Assembly: GCA_012295275.1 (NCBI GenBank) | Contig: CM022669.1 | Location: forward strand, 7,354,989-7,394,988 | Source of the DNA: Chrysomallon squamiferum | Taxonomy: Eukaryota > Mollusca > Gastropoda > Neomphalida > Peltospiridae | Direction of reading: 5' to 3' | DNA: 40,000 nucleotides | Shown here: piece after piece, positions 1 to 11,821 of the stretch | Numbering within the stretch: the stretch's first letter is position 1 | Layout of the letters: every line of letters starts with the position of its first letter | Program-made: the position numbers and the translations under genes | Notes under the pieces: model-generated | The model's input: only the letters and a program-made list of their open reading frames with translations | What the model was told of the DNA's origin: nothing | Databases searched by the model: none

Positions 1-367
1 CAACTGTTTTTGTGTCAAGATAAGCTATTATAAAATATCTGTCCATTTATTAATTACTGACGCTATGGTTAATATAACTGGCGATAAGACAATTTATACT
101 TGCTTATGCGGGGAGGCTTCAGATTATTAGTAGTTCCAAGACCAAAACTGTAAATATTTTATTATGAATATAAAAAAGAACGTTTCTTTTCGCGAAGGCT
201 TTCTAAAAAGATACGTTAGTCGGTAGCGAAATAAAATAGGTTATTTAAACAGGACTGTGTTTCTTTAGTTCCACGTTACATCACTGCTATAGAAAGTAGT
301 TTACGACGACAACGACGACGATAATGATGGTAATAATATATAAAATGATAATGATGTTAATTGATGT

Positions 368-405
368 ACTACTACTACTACTACTAATAATAATAATAAT
401 AATAA
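368..405. repeat. (ACT)n-(AAT)n microsatellite
   Basis: Six ACT units pass directly into AAT units, with degenerate ATG/AAT interruptions on either side. Simple compound trinucleotide repeat. Confidence 0.9.
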
Positions 406-1675
406 TCATAATGATAATACGTGTGCAACTACTCGTTCATCTAACATTGCTAAATTTACTATAACATTTATTTATAAAAACTGGTATCCATTAATTAATA
501 ATAATAATAATAATTAACTTTTAACATCGTGGACACATGATTATCACCAGTCATAGTCTAAGAAATGTTAACCTCCTCGCTCAGCTGAACAGAAAGGCAG
601 AGATGACAACCTTTTTCAACATTCATACTTGAAGAGTAATTAATATTATTGTATAAAATATTAACTAATTTGACCTTTGAACTGACTCTCCACGGGCGGT
701 TCCAGAAACTCGCTAGGGACCAGGAAAGGGGAGTACACAAGAGTGACGCCTGTTTACCCCCCTCCCCCTGTTTTTCACCGTTGGCAAAAACTGCTGAAGG
801 GCAAGTCAATAAACATTAATTAAAAATAATTTTATTTTTCATTTTATGGGTGGGGCTAATCATAAAACTCGTCCCTCCCTCCCACCCACATCATATTATC
901 GCTTCAGGACGGCTCTTGATTAATCTGTTTGTCACATTTACATTTTTAAAACATGACCGCATTAAGCAGATGTTTGCATTAACAAATACGTATTTTAACA
1001 GAACAGTGTCCGATTATTTTATGTTTTCGTATTAGCGAAAAGAATACATTTTCTTGCATTGTAAATGTAAATTTGCCCCGGGCCACGTATGAAATAAGGG
1101 TTTTAAAAAAAACATATAGACCTCTCGCGTCAATGGCGGACGCCTCCCATTTCTGTTTATGTCCAAAAAATAAAAAAGAATTAGTCAAGCTGGGAATGAA
1201 ATAACGAAAACTTGGGCGAACAAAAAAAAAAAAACTAACTGCTATGGAGGATAACAATATCACGACGTCTTTGTGACGACGTGTTGAACGGGGGCCCCCA
1301 ATTTGAAGCCGCTGTCGCGTTGGTGATTATCTCCCCTCTTGTGTGCGCGGCTCTCGAGTGCCGTAAAATTAATTTCTGCTCAATAAGCGATTGTTTGTCG
1401 TTGTTTGTGCACTTTTCACAAGATTTGTACACCCCGTGTTTTTATTGATGGCTGTATCCGTCCAGCACGCCCTCGGCACGCCGTGCTAGTGGAGTTGCCG
1501 TTGTACGTCGATTAGGGAGAAAGAAGAAGAAAAAAAAAAACTGCTTGGGCCTCGGTCGACAAGAAGCACTGTTATTTAATTATACGGTTTTCAAATTGCC
1601 TCGGCAGGTCACTGTTTGCTTGCTTTGTATGGTAACCGCGCCGAAGAAAGCGACGTCCTACTGCTATTACACTTG

Positions 1676-1729
1676 CACAACAACGACGACAACGACGACG
1701 ACGACGACAACAACAAGAACAACAACGAA
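1676..1729. repeat. Degenerate (AAC/GAC)n microsatellite
   Basis: Trinucleotide array mixing CAA, CGA and GAA units. It produces artefactual poly-Thr or poly-Arg/Cys reading frames on the two strands. Confidence 0.85.
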
Positions 1730-1891
1730 ATAAATGACAGACGAACAGACTAAGAGATTTCAATGTTATTTTTTTTTCTTACTTTCTTTTCTTTCTTACA
1801 TTTTGTTTTATTTTTTATTATTTTTTTATTTCGAAAAGAAGAAAAATGATAATATTCGTCATTCATCAGTTACAGCTGATCTAGTGTTTTT

Positions 1892-2059
1892 AATAATAAT
1901 AATAATAATTATTATTATAACTATTACTATTATTGTTATTAGTGTTATTATTATTATAACCATTACTATTATTATTATTACTACTACTACTACTATTAAT
2001 TTTATTATTACTATTGTTATTATTATAATTATTATAAATATTATTACTATTATTATTAC

Positions 2060-2096
<37 letters not shown>

Positions 2097-2153
2097 GTTA
2101 TTATTACTATTAGTGTTATTATTATTATTATTATTATTACTATTATTGTTATT

Positions 2154-2188
<35 letters not shown>

Positions 2189-2356
2189 TATTACTGTTAT
2201 TGTTAATATTATTATTACTACTATTATTGTTATTAGTGTTATTATTATTACTATTATTACAATTGTTATTATTATTATTATTATTAGTGTTATTATTACT
2301 ATTATTACTATTATTACTATTACTATTACTATTACTGTTACTATTATTATTATTAC

Positions 2357-2398
<42 letters not shown>

Positions 2399-2437
2399 TA
2401 TTATTATTACTATTACTATTATTATTATTATTATTAC

Positions 2438-2488
<51 letters not shown>

Positions 2489-2537
2489 TACTATTACTAT
2501 TATTAGTATTATTATCACTATTATTACTATTATTACT
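1892..2537. repeat. About 645-bp degenerate (ATT)n array
   Basis: Continuous trinucleotide array of ATT with frequent ACT, GTT and GTG variants. It is the longest ATT tract in the window. It ends a few bases before the acceptor of the exon at 2543, so it is probably intronic there. Poly-Ile, poly-Leu and poly-Asn frames across it are artefacts of the repeat. Confidence 0.95.
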
Positions 2538-2542
2538 TTCAG

Positions 2543-2824
2543 ACAAGCCCGGCCTTTGCTCGCTGTTTGCTACAGCTTTCACTTCAGGACTATGATGTTT
2601 GTCAGTACCGCCCATCACTGCTCGCCCTGTGCACGTGGAAGACTGCTGTGCGAGAAATCGGGGTGTCTGACGGGGAGTACTACCCCTCGGGCATCTACTG
2701 TACCCGGGGTAGGTACGACAAGTGCTTGTCACAGGTGAAGTCGTTCACCCGAGCGTTGATGGATAGCTATCCAGATATCTTCAACATCTGCGATAAATTC
2801 CAAAATCTGCAGGGTATTGATTAA
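2543..2824 (+). CDS. Terminal exon of an unrecognised cysteine-rich protein (partial)
   Basis: A GC-richer segment directly after a consensus acceptor (TTACTTTCAG at 2533-2542) stays open for 93 codons to a TAA at 2822-2824. Read in phase 0 it is a plausible globular peptide with six cysteines at exon residues 8, 20, 30, 53, 61 and 83. Phrases include SLLALCTWKTAV, YYPSGIYC and SYPDIFNICDKF, suggesting a small helical disulphide-rich domain of a secreted or extracellular protein. I do not recognise the family. Composition contrasts sharply with the flanking ATT array and AT-rich 3' DNA, and the other frames are closed. No upstream exon or signal peptide was found, so the 5' part is missing or lies off the left edge. 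The first AATAAA downstream is at 3604-3609. It could also be a pseudogenic fragment. Confidence 0.5.
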   Translation, partial: TSPAFARCLLQLSLQDYDVCQYRPSLLALCTWKTAVREIGVSDGEYYPSGIYCTRGRYDKCLSQVKSFTRALMDSYPDIFNICDKFQNLQGID

Positions 2825-2886
2825 ATGACATCATCATCTAGCTAGTCTCACTGTCCATTTACAGATTTATCAGTATTATTTACCAA

Positions 2887-2887
2887 T

Positions 2888-2930
<43 letters not shown>

Positions 2931-2938
2931 TTATTATT
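2887..2938. repeat. (TTTA)n microsatellite
   Basis: About 13 uninterrupted tetranucleotide units, followed by ATT and TTAC variants. It lies just downstream of the stop codon at 2824. Confidence 0.9.
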
Positions 2939-4193
2939 AATATTATTATTATTATTACTTACATACTTACTTATTACTTACTTAACTGCTTATTTAATTA
3001 CTTACCTCGGTGTTTTCAAAATGTCTGGCTGTCGTTAACATTTATTATTATTATTTTTTTTATTATTTAATTAATTAATTAATTTATTTATTTGTTTGTT
3101 TGTTTTCTTATTTATTTCTTATTTATTTTTTTTTTTTTTTTTTTTTTTTCTATTTTTTACTGTTATCTGTAAAAGATAATAGAATAGTAAAATTACAGAT
3201 ATTTTAGTGCTAATATGGAAGAACTCAAAATCAATGTGCACGAAACCACATCAAGAACGTCGTCTGTTCGTGAAGGTGACCTTCTATTTCTTATGTAATG
3301 TTACAATCATTTTGATTGATTGGGAAGCCACGATATTCATTGTAACAAAGCTGTTGATTGGCAGTTTTCCCAAATAACCCGTAATCTGTCGGTTATGTCA
3401 TTAATTTAATGGAAGGAGTGAGATTTGTTATATTGTTTGTATTTAAACTGTAAAATATTTGTCAGCGGTAACAAATATTGTTATATATTTATATTATTAT
3501 ATATTATATTACTAAAAGTAATTTTATAACGGAAAAAATATATATATATAAGACAGACTTGTAATGAAGTGATATTTTTTCTTTATATAGAAATATAAAC
3601 ACAAATAAAATAGAATTAGAAAAAAAAATAAATAAATGAAAGTATATATTAAAAAACAAAAATGTTTTTGTTTTGTTATTAATGATCTGTGAAAATGTAT
3701 ATACGTTATCTCTAAAAAAAAAAAGTTCTGTACAGATGTATGGATGGATGGAGATGTGGACAGGATTTCAAGAGATAAAAATGATTATTTATTTAGATAC
3801 ATTTTTTTATATTATTATATAACTATATATATATTTAAGTAAAAATGAAATGCGAATATATTGTGCTTATATGTATACATGCGTGAAAGTGTGCGTGTGT
3901 GCGTCTGCGTGTTTCAACGATTATTATATAACTGAAAAAAAGAAAATTGTTCAGGATTTTCTAGTAAAGAGATCAAAATTAATGTATTGCATGTTTTTTT
4001 GCAATATTTAGTTAATTGAATTTATTGTAAAATAAAATGTGATAAATGATTGTAAAAGTTAAATAATTATTTTGTTTATTATTTTATTTTATTGTGTTCT
4101 TATTTAATTGTTATATGCTTACCTGCTCATTCAAACTCTCTGCATATATCATTTTATTTTATATATATATCCATTCATTTATTCATTCAGTTG

Positions 4194-4196
<3 letters not shown>

Positions 4197-4276
<80 letters not shown>
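4197..4276. repeat. (ATT)n microsatellite
   Basis: About 26 near-perfect ATT units. They explain the poly-Leu/Ile/Tyr frames in all three + frames here. Confidence 0.95.
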
Positions 4277-4278
<2 letters not shown>

Positions 4279-4315
4279 ATTTACTCATTTATTCATTTAC
4301 TTATTATATTATATT

Positions 4316-4372
4316 TTTATTTTATTTTGTTTTGTTTTGTTTTATTTTATTTTATTTTATTTTATTTTATTT
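4316..4372. repeat. (TTTTA/TTTTG)n pentanucleotide repeat
   Basis: Eleven or so pentamers, with the first few carrying G for A. It runs into a further T and ATT tract to about 4405. Confidence 0.9.
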
Positions 4373-5261
4373 TTTTTATTATTATTATTATTATTTTTTT
4401 TTTTTAATTTACAAATTTAATATCGGAACTAGCGATTATTATAAATAAAATTAAAAAAATGATAAAACAAACAAAAATCTGTAGCAACCATATCATCACC
4501 ACCGACCACGCGGAATACAATGCAACGTCTTGGAGGAAAAAACATCGCAAAAATAGTTTCAACGTACGTTTGATGAGCTGCAACCATTGTTAACGTAATA
4601 ACTGACTATTTTAGGATTTTCCTACCTACAGATTGAAAATCATTTATCTGAATAACCAAGTCCGAAAAGCTCCGAAATCCGAGCAGCAGAAGTACTGACA
4701 TCTTTCAGTTTTCGGAATGTTTTGCATACACAGACTTCATTTTATGCACACATTTATTAAAAAAAAATATATTATATTAAAAATCCTGCCAACTATCTGT
4801 ATAAGCTGTGCATGAAATATAAGTGGAATTATTATTCAGACTTAGATCCTGTTCTCGTGATGTACAGGAATCATAATTTCAAAAATTTCCCAAATCTGAA
4901 TTTCGGATGAAGGATGTACGGCAGTTTAAAAAAACAAAAAGATCAAGAATCTTGAAAAACAAAATAGTTTGACCAGAATACTATAATTTGTCAAACATTA
5001 ACATTTATTCTGGACCATTAAGAAAAATAGTTCTAACAGAACTGTATATTGCTGAACTGTTACTCTGAAAGACTCGATCATCCTAGCTGGCCAGTGTGAT
5101 GAAAGTAAGGTCGCTGATACCGAACGACTCGCTATCAATTCTCTCTGCCAGTGAAGTACGTGTAATTCGTTACAGTGATCAAATGATGTGGAAATATTAG
5201 ACAATAGATGGAAACGTAGTCAAACTGTATGAACGAGAAATGTTTCTAGAGAGGAAATCAA

Positions 5262-5262
<1 letters not shown>

Positions 5263-5331
<69 letters not shown>
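5263..5331. repeat. (ATT)n microsatellite
   Basis: Twenty-three near-perfect ATT units in otherwise AT-rich DNA. Confidence 0.95.
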
Positions 5332-5739
5332 TTAATTTTATTTGTATTTTTTATTTTGCACCAGAAAATAACAAATTTCATCTCTAATGCTTAAACGATT
5401 ATCAGTTAATAAAGTATGTTGGATAAAAATACAGATGACATGAAAAAAATCATCCAGACTCGTTGTTCTTTTTCTTTTTTTTCCTTATTCACATTTGTAC
5501 CTTGTTTACTTTCTTTCTTATTCTTTTCTTCCTTTTTCCCCCAATACCTTACTGTTGTTCACAATTCGTTTCTATTTTCTTTTAATCCCTATTCTTTACT
5601 TTTTTATGTCTATCTTATTCTTTTTCCCCTCTTTCTTGACTGTTGTTCATACATAAACTATTGTCATTAAACTGATTTAAAATTTTTTTCAAACCTACAG
5701 TTTAAATATTGTAATTTAATTAATTCAGTTTAAAAGGCT

Positions 5740-6560
5740 GATGAGAACGTTAAACTTCATGAGCTAAACTGATTGAAGCAGACAGCATCACGTGATGGGA
5801 GAAATAATGTGATCTGACTGAAGTGGTTCAGTCTGCATGAGGCAAACTTGCTAAAAACTCAAGACTCGGCAGCTTTCAACTGAAAATTTAAATCGTGTAC
5901 GTATCAAAGAAGTATTATGGTCTCGTTTGATAAACTACCGAGAAAATAAAATTTCTCTGATATGCTATGACTATTCACTTTGGGGCATTACTATAAAATC
6001 GGGCCACATTTTCTCTTTTTTTTTTTCTTTCTTTTAATAACATGAAAACAAGAGTCAACGACGGTTATTTTCCGACATCTAAATACTCGTAGCGTGTGAC
6101 TTTAATCTTGAACGAAAATCACAATTAAAGACGCCCACAAATTTGAGACTTTTTAACCGATACTATCTCCTGACACTCGCTGACATTTGACCTTTTCATC
6201 ACGGTTCCAGACCGTCATTCACGGTATTCCACCAACACCAATTAGCAACCGGGCTGAATATATTCTATGGATCTGATTGGCTGAACCTGACAGATTTCTG
6301 ATTGACCCTACACCCTCCTAGGGATTATTACCCCCGGGCCGACTGCCTGTCTTTGTGCGGGGCTTTGTCGAGTGACCATTCGTCCACTTTGTTAACTGTC
6401 CAGGCAGTTCTATCGGTCGAATCTGTTAATGGTCAGTTAATGAGGCAACCGCAAGTGTACTAGAAGCGAGGGTCGAGTGGTGTTTGCAAAGAACTCGCTC
6501 TCAAAGGCGACGCTGTGTTTGAGTAAATTAGCTCGTGTAAGTGGCCAAAAGATGAGTGTG
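5740..6560. promoter_or_regulatory. Low-copy island upstream of Rx, candidate regulatory element
   Basis: This stretch lacks microsatellites and is clearly more complex and GC-richer than its surroundings, most of all at 6150-6480. It has no credible reading frame. Visible motifs are a 12-bp palindrome around CACGTG at 5786-5797, repeated ATTGG boxes near 6275-6305, and GGGATTATTACCC at 6321-6333, which contains a bicoid/Otx-class GGATTA core. It lies 4-5 kb upstream of Rx exon 1. A regulatory role is inference; it could also be an unrecognised exon or older unique DNA. Confidence 0.3.
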
Positions 6561-7200
6561 TAAATCAACAGGAGAGGCAAAGTTTTGTGGATAAACACAA
6601 TACAGTTATTATTATTGTTGTTGTTATTATTTCTTTTTAAATAAGGAAACAAGGGGTGAAAAAATAATAATTTAATAATAATAAAATATATATATAAATA
6701 CTTTTTTTTTTAAATCATTAAGAAAATTAAAAAGTAAGTTGTCAAATGACAGAAAACAAAAATCATTTTAAATATATATATATGATGATGAACATGAAGA
6801 TGAAAATAAAACTCGTCAAAATAAAAATAAAGCGCTGAGTATTTGATACATTGTATGTAACTGTTCGTTTAAGACTAAATAATTAAAAAAAGAAACCAAG
6901 AAAGGAAATAAAAAAAGAGTAAAGAATCCTGACTAACATGACTGTTTATTTATTTTTACTTATTATTCACATTTTAAATTTTGTTTCGTTTTGTTTTAAA
7001 ATAATATTTTATTTTATCTATTTTATATCTGCTCATTTTTAAAACTTCATTATATATATAAAAAATAAAAACATACAAGAAAGACAAAAAAACCAAAAAA
7101 AAAACAAAACCAAAGAAAATAAAAATAAACTAGCCAGCTTAAGATTCATTCTTAGGTTTCATTTTTTTCATTTATTTTCTGTATCTATTCAGAAAGAAAG

Positions 7201-7206
<6 letters not shown>

Positions 7207-7278
<72 letters not shown>

Positions 7279-7279
7279 C
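7207..7279. repeat. (CA)n-(CGCA)n compound microsatellite
   Basis: About 20 CA units change abruptly to about eight CGCA/CACG tetramers. This is a Z-DNA-prone alternating purine-pyrimidine tract. Confidence 0.95.
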
Positions 7280-8313
7280 ACACGAAAGAAAGTTAAACAT
7301 TCGTAAACAAACGCTTAAACTGATCAAAAAAATTAGCTTTTGTTTCATACTGGCCTGTCTAACCTTGTTTGTACAGACCCCAGAGATTCAATTATACTAT
7401 TCTGGCAAATCGAGACACGCTTTTCGGAACTCTTCGCCTTGGAAGGCGATTCACTGTGACAGTTTTCCAAGATGATATATGAGACAATAGCACACCAGTG
7501 CCTTTTTTTTTTTCCCTTTCCTCTCTTTTTCTCTTCCTTCCTTCCTTTCTTTCTTTCTTGTTTCTTTTTATATCCTTTATATATTTATTCTTCTTATTAT
7601 TTAAATTAAGAAATCTATCAAATGAACTAGAATAAATTCAGAGAACTAAAAACAATTACCACTTTTCTACAATCAAAAAAACCCCCACTAATTGATTTTT
7701 CATTTCTTCTTTCTTCTTTATTTAGTCAGTACATTTATGATAATTAAATATTAAATTTCGGAGGGACAGACAGACAGTCAGACAACCGGACATCTTGGAA
7801 TGCGAGTAGAGGAGAGACCAACATTAACATGTTATTCTAACTATCCCCTTTTCTTCTACTTCTTCTTTTCTAACAAAAAGAAAGATACTAAGGAGATATT
7901 TAAGAATGTTTATAAAACTCTAATGAACGATATGGAGATCCGCGCTCAAACTGTCCAGGCATTACTCGTGGCATGTGTCACATCAATACGCGACCATGCA
8001 CGCGCTCTGACGTCTGCTAACAAAAGCTTGGCGCGAATTCTTTGTATGGGAGGTAACCAGACATGTAGATTTGTGTCTGCTTAGTTAGTCCCTTGCTTGA
8101 TAACATTTTATTTGTTTTGTTTGTTGTCGTTTGTTTACCTGAAACTGATGCTTAAAATAAACCCCAAAACATCCGAAATACCTCAAAAAAAAAAAAAAAA
8201 AAAAAATATTATAAGAAAAACAAGCATAAAACAAATAAGCAAACAAATAAAACAAATATCAACAACAACAAAAAGAAAAACAAACGTCCTGCAAAAAACA
8301 ATTGACCATTACC

Positions 8314-8316
<3 letters not shown>

Positions 8317-8372
<56 letters not shown>

Positions 8373-8383
8373 CAGAGAGAGAG
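8317..8383. repeat. (GA)n microsatellite
   Basis: About 25 GA units with two GACA interruptions near the right end. Polypurine tract on the + strand. Confidence 0.95.
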
Positions 8384-9639
8384 TTATATATAAAATAAAT
8401 AAATAATGAATAAACTTATAATGGATGAATTAAAGAATAAAAGAATAAAATAAAATAAAATAAAATAAAATAAATAAAAAAATATTTCAGTTTATAGCAA
8501 GCTTATAATTATAGGACAATAAAAGTTTAACAACTCCTAAATTCATTTAGCTGTAACTCAGTGTTAATTTTAAGATTATTACATCTAACACATGGGTTAC
8601 TGGCATCAATCAGCAAGAAGATTTCCATTTAGTGTTCTTACCTATAAACAGGAAAACGTATCACATCATGAGATAAAATATAATATGGGAACCAATACAC
8701 CATTTAATTTAATTTTATTTCATTTTATTTTACTTCATTTTATTTATTTAAAGTTTATTTATTTGCTGTTGTCGTTTTTACTTGCTTTCCTTAATTATAT
8801 ATATATTTATATATATTTTTAATTTATTACTGCTAATTTTATTATTTACTAATTTGCTAGTGCATTTACTTGTTATTTACATGTATTTATTTATTTTGTA
8901 GTAAATGAGCTGCTGAATTTGTCAATACATGATTTCTTTTCAGTTCTATTTTCGAATTTTTCTTGGAATTATATTTAAACAAATTGTTTTTAAATGTTTT
9001 TAATTTAATTTTAAAATTTTTAAAATTGTTTTATTGAGAATTATAGCTTTTATCACGTTTGTGAATTTTATTTTTGCTTAAAGATTTTAATAAATATTTC
9101 GTTTTTATAGTTTATTGATAACTAATGTGTGAATTATTATTTAATTCATTAATTCGTTTTATATGAAATATGAATTTTGTGAAATTGTTGTTTTATTTTA
9201 TTTAGAAAATTACATTAACAGACTATATTTATTATTATTGCTGTTACTTTATTAGCTGTTGTTGCTGTTATTGTTATTGCTATTGCTATTAGTGTTGTTA
9301 TTATTGTTGTGGTTGTCGTTGTTGTTGTTATTCATATAGTTAATGCAGACAGCTCGTTCTGATATTTATAATTCTAAAATAATAATGATAATTTATTTTT
9401 TTATTTTTGTTATTGTCTTTAATTTTTATTATTATTATTTATTTATTTTTTATTTATTTTTTATTTATTTTATTTTATTTTATTTTATTTTATTTTATTT
9501 TTTTTTTTTTGTATATTTTCTTAATATTACTATTACAAGTAATTGGTAATAATATCTATTTCGTTTCGCTAATTTCTTTTCGACACAGTTCAGAGAATAT
9601 TTATAAGTGACAGAAGCGCGTGGGAATTGGCGCGATTTT

Positions 9640-10562
9640 TTCGCAACGCGGCGTGGTATGTATATAAAAAAAAAAAAAAAAAAAAAAAAACGATTTGGGT
9701 GCCAATCGCGTTGTGTTATCACAACGTCGTGTTAACGTCAGCTGCTGGGTCGATGAGGCAGGAATAATATCTCACATTTCCACAATCAGAAAAAAAAACA
9801 TAATCTCATCCAACGATCGTCAAGGTATAAATAATCAACTATTTGACAAGACGGGTGAAGACCGCTTCCGAGGGACGTTACTCTGTCAAGACATGGTGGC
9901 CGCAACGTCACGGAGCGCGCGCAGAAGACAGCTCGCGCAGCGGAGCGCCCTCTCGTTTGAAAAACGTTCGTGAATGGCTGTCAGTTTTCGGCGGTGATGG
10001 TGTCGGTAAGCGGCCGAGTGGCAGACAGCGCTTTTGTTCGCAATTACTCACGCTTCTTTGCCTGTCCGCCGCTGGAACGTCACCCGCGATTTGATTGGGT
10101 CTCGCCGAGCTTATTTACCAGCAATTAATTTCCTAGGCCCCGCCCATCTTGTTAGGCACCGCGTGTATTGTCAGGCCGGTCTTTAGCCGACACCCCGGGA
10201 GACGAAGCCCCGAAGCAAGAAATATTGTCATCGCTCTCCTATCTTTCTTAGGATTAGATTAAACCAAATTAGACTAGCGACAATACGGAGTAAGGTTACC
10301 GCACGATAGAGTGTGCTCGGCGTTATTAACTTCAATACTTCAGCGCCTCTCTGCGCTCGCTGCCTCCGTTTCGACGTTCAACTGCCCGACGCGAAGGGGG
10401 ATAACTGCGCAGAGTTTCGTCGCCAGCCTTTCCTCCGATATGCACCCTAAATGCTAGAGTGGAGGTGTCACGTGGTTTAGGGTGTTCATGAGAAGATATT
10501 TTAAGGAGAAACTAAACAAGCTGGCGTTTTCAATCGCAGTGACGTTTAATAGCACCACACCT
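9640..10562 (+). promoter_or_regulatory. Rx 5' flank and 5' UTR, CpG-richer promoter region
   Basis: From about 9690 to the first Rx coding exon the sequence turns from AT-rich repeats to GC-richer, CpG-containing unique DNA. There is an inverted CCAAT (ATTGG) at 10094-10098, a GGATTA (Otx-class homeodomain core) at 10251-10256, and a CACGTG E-box at 10469-10474. I see no clear TATA box. An in-frame stop at 10455 bounds the Rx reading frame. Position and composition support promoter and 5' UTR, but the transcription start cannot be placed from sequence alone. Confidence 0.5.
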
Positions 10563-10779
10563 ATGAGCGTCTCCACGGTAAACTTTCACATCGATTCCAT
10601 CCTCGGCTTGCGGCAAGGGGGTGATGAAGAAGCAGGGTGTGGCCGTAACCCGGGGATCGCTGAAAGGATAATGGGTCTTAGTACTTCGTCCGGAGAGAGG
10701 GAATGCAGCAGGAATAACTTTCGATACGACGATCGAATGATGACAGCCGCACACACCGTACAGACAGACTGTTTGACAA
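10563..10779 (+). CDS. Rx: Rx (retinal homeobox) coding exon 1
   Basis: First coding exon of the Rx/rax transcription factor, a paired-like homeodomain protein of anterior neural and eye development. It carries the octapeptide (eh1-like) repression motif near the N-terminus, read as FHIDSILG at residues 8-15; Rx proteins typically have HSIxxILG here. The rest is low-complexity Gly/Ser/Arg-rich sequence with no fold. The exon ends at a consensus donor (ACAA|GTAAGT, GT at 10780) in phase 1, which joins exactly to the phase-1 acceptor of exon 2. I chose ATG 10563, eight residues before the octapeptide. An in-frame ATG at 10488 would add 25 residues, and neither has a strong Kozak context. An in-frame stop lies at 10455. 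The octapeptide plus phase match make the link to the homeobox exon 12 kb away likely but not proven. Confidence 0.75.
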
Positions 10780-11499
10780 GTAAGTTAACATGTTTTTTTA
10801 AATTTGTGTTTTTAAACTGTTTGATGTGTCAGTTTGTCTGGATGTGTGTCTGTATGTCAGAGTTTTTTTCTTTATTTAGGTATAAATATTCCTCATTGTT
10901 TCACATCGGTTTTCTTCTCTCTCTCTTATTTTTTTTTCCAGTTTCTATGTGTCCGTATGTCTGTTTGTGTAACGTTCATGCTAGATACTGTTTTTGAAAA
11001 AGACACTACTGATATTACTTCATTTTGTGCATATTTTATCCAATTTTTAGAATTTACACTTATTAACATGATGGTAATTGTAATAACCATAGTACAACTT
11101 TACTACTATTACTATTTCTACTACTACTACTGTTACTCTACTATTTCTACTACTACTACTTCTACTAATCATCATCATCATCATCATTATTTTTATTTTC
11201 ATTATCTTTGTCATCGTGCATGTACATAGTATATATGTGCATGTACATAATATGTTACCTGTGTTCTTGTGAGTACGTACACTGTATGAATATGAATGAT
11301 ATAAATGTACAAACAGAAAGGTACTTTTGTGAAATTTTAATTAAATTATTAATTATTAAACATACTCGCCTTTTGCACCCGCTTCATCATACAATACACT
11401 CATTACACGCACAAAAACGTACCCACAGATAAACTATAAACACATACACTCTCACACTCACAGACATATCTGTATCATATTATTTACATGCATGTACAT

Positions 11500-11635
11500 A
11501 CACACAAACACACAAACACACACACCCTCCCTCATATATATATATATATATATGTATATGTATACACACTCATGCACACATAAACAAACACACACACACA
11601 CACACATACATTCATACATACATACAAACATACGT
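11500..11635. repeat. CA/TA/CATA dinucleotide-rich tract
   Basis: Alternating CA units, a (TA)n core at about 11534-11552 and CATA tetramers. Gives artefactual Cys/Val-rich frames on the minus strand. Confidence 0.85.
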
Positions 11636-11821
11636 AAGTGGGTGTATAACACTCCTTGTAAACGCTAATCCCACTGTATAATCTTCACACATTGAAGATT
11701 TTTGTTTTGATTGAGTCTAGTACACCTGCACCAGTAGTCACGGTCATCAAAGCCACTAGTAATTGTTTGTTCAGTTATGCATGTCATTTGTGTATTCACA
11801 AACACACATCGCACCCTCCAG

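Larger units (their letters stand above)
1..1890. other. No convincing gene; AT-rich with a GC-richer patch
   Basis: I find no exon here with a supported splice structure. Bases about 1060-1660 are more GC-rich and low-copy in appearance. They contain only short open frames without recognisable protein features, ending in a CAA/CGA-type trinucleotide run. The 5' exons of the gene that ends at 2824 could lie here or beyond the left edge, but I could not identify them. Confidence 0.4.
2825..5700. other. AT-rich intergenic stretch, no gene seen
   Basis: Mostly low-complexity AT sequence: (TTTA)n at 2887-2938, a 24-base T run at 3126-3149, TA-rich patches near 3480-3850, and the ATT and TTTTA arrays listed separately. 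Bases about 4480-5220 are less repetitive but hold only short frames with no recognisable domain. Confidence 0.6.
6600..9600. other. AT-rich low-complexity stretch, no gene seen
   Basis: Dominated by A/T homopolymers, AAAAT and TTTTA runs, TA dinucleotides and the CA and GA arrays listed separately. A small GC-richer patch at about 7925-8090 has an open frame but no recognisable protein. Bases about 9230-9340 are a degenerate GTT/ATT trinucleotide zone, and about 9420-9510 is a TTTAT/TTTTA tract. Confidence 0.6.

Noticed and set aside
1734-2738. Long open frames of poly-Ile, poly-Leu or poly-Asn on both strands
   Set aside because: They are translations of the ATT array at 1892-2537. Only the non-repetitive tail after 2543 has coding character, and it is in a different frame from the longest of these.
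4092-4448. Poly-Leu, poly-Ile and poly-Tyr open frames in three frames
   Set aside because: Artefact of ATT and TTTTA microsatellites; the same repeat is open in every frame.
7800-8318. Two consecutive open frames that might be exons
   Set aside because: Lys/Phe-rich translation of homopolymer-rich DNA; only about 160 bases are complex, and no splice or domain signal exists.
9695-10094. Two overlapping open frames before Rx exon 1
   Set aside because: Low-stop GC-rich promoter DNA; no recognisable motif, no splice support, and both frames end before Rx.
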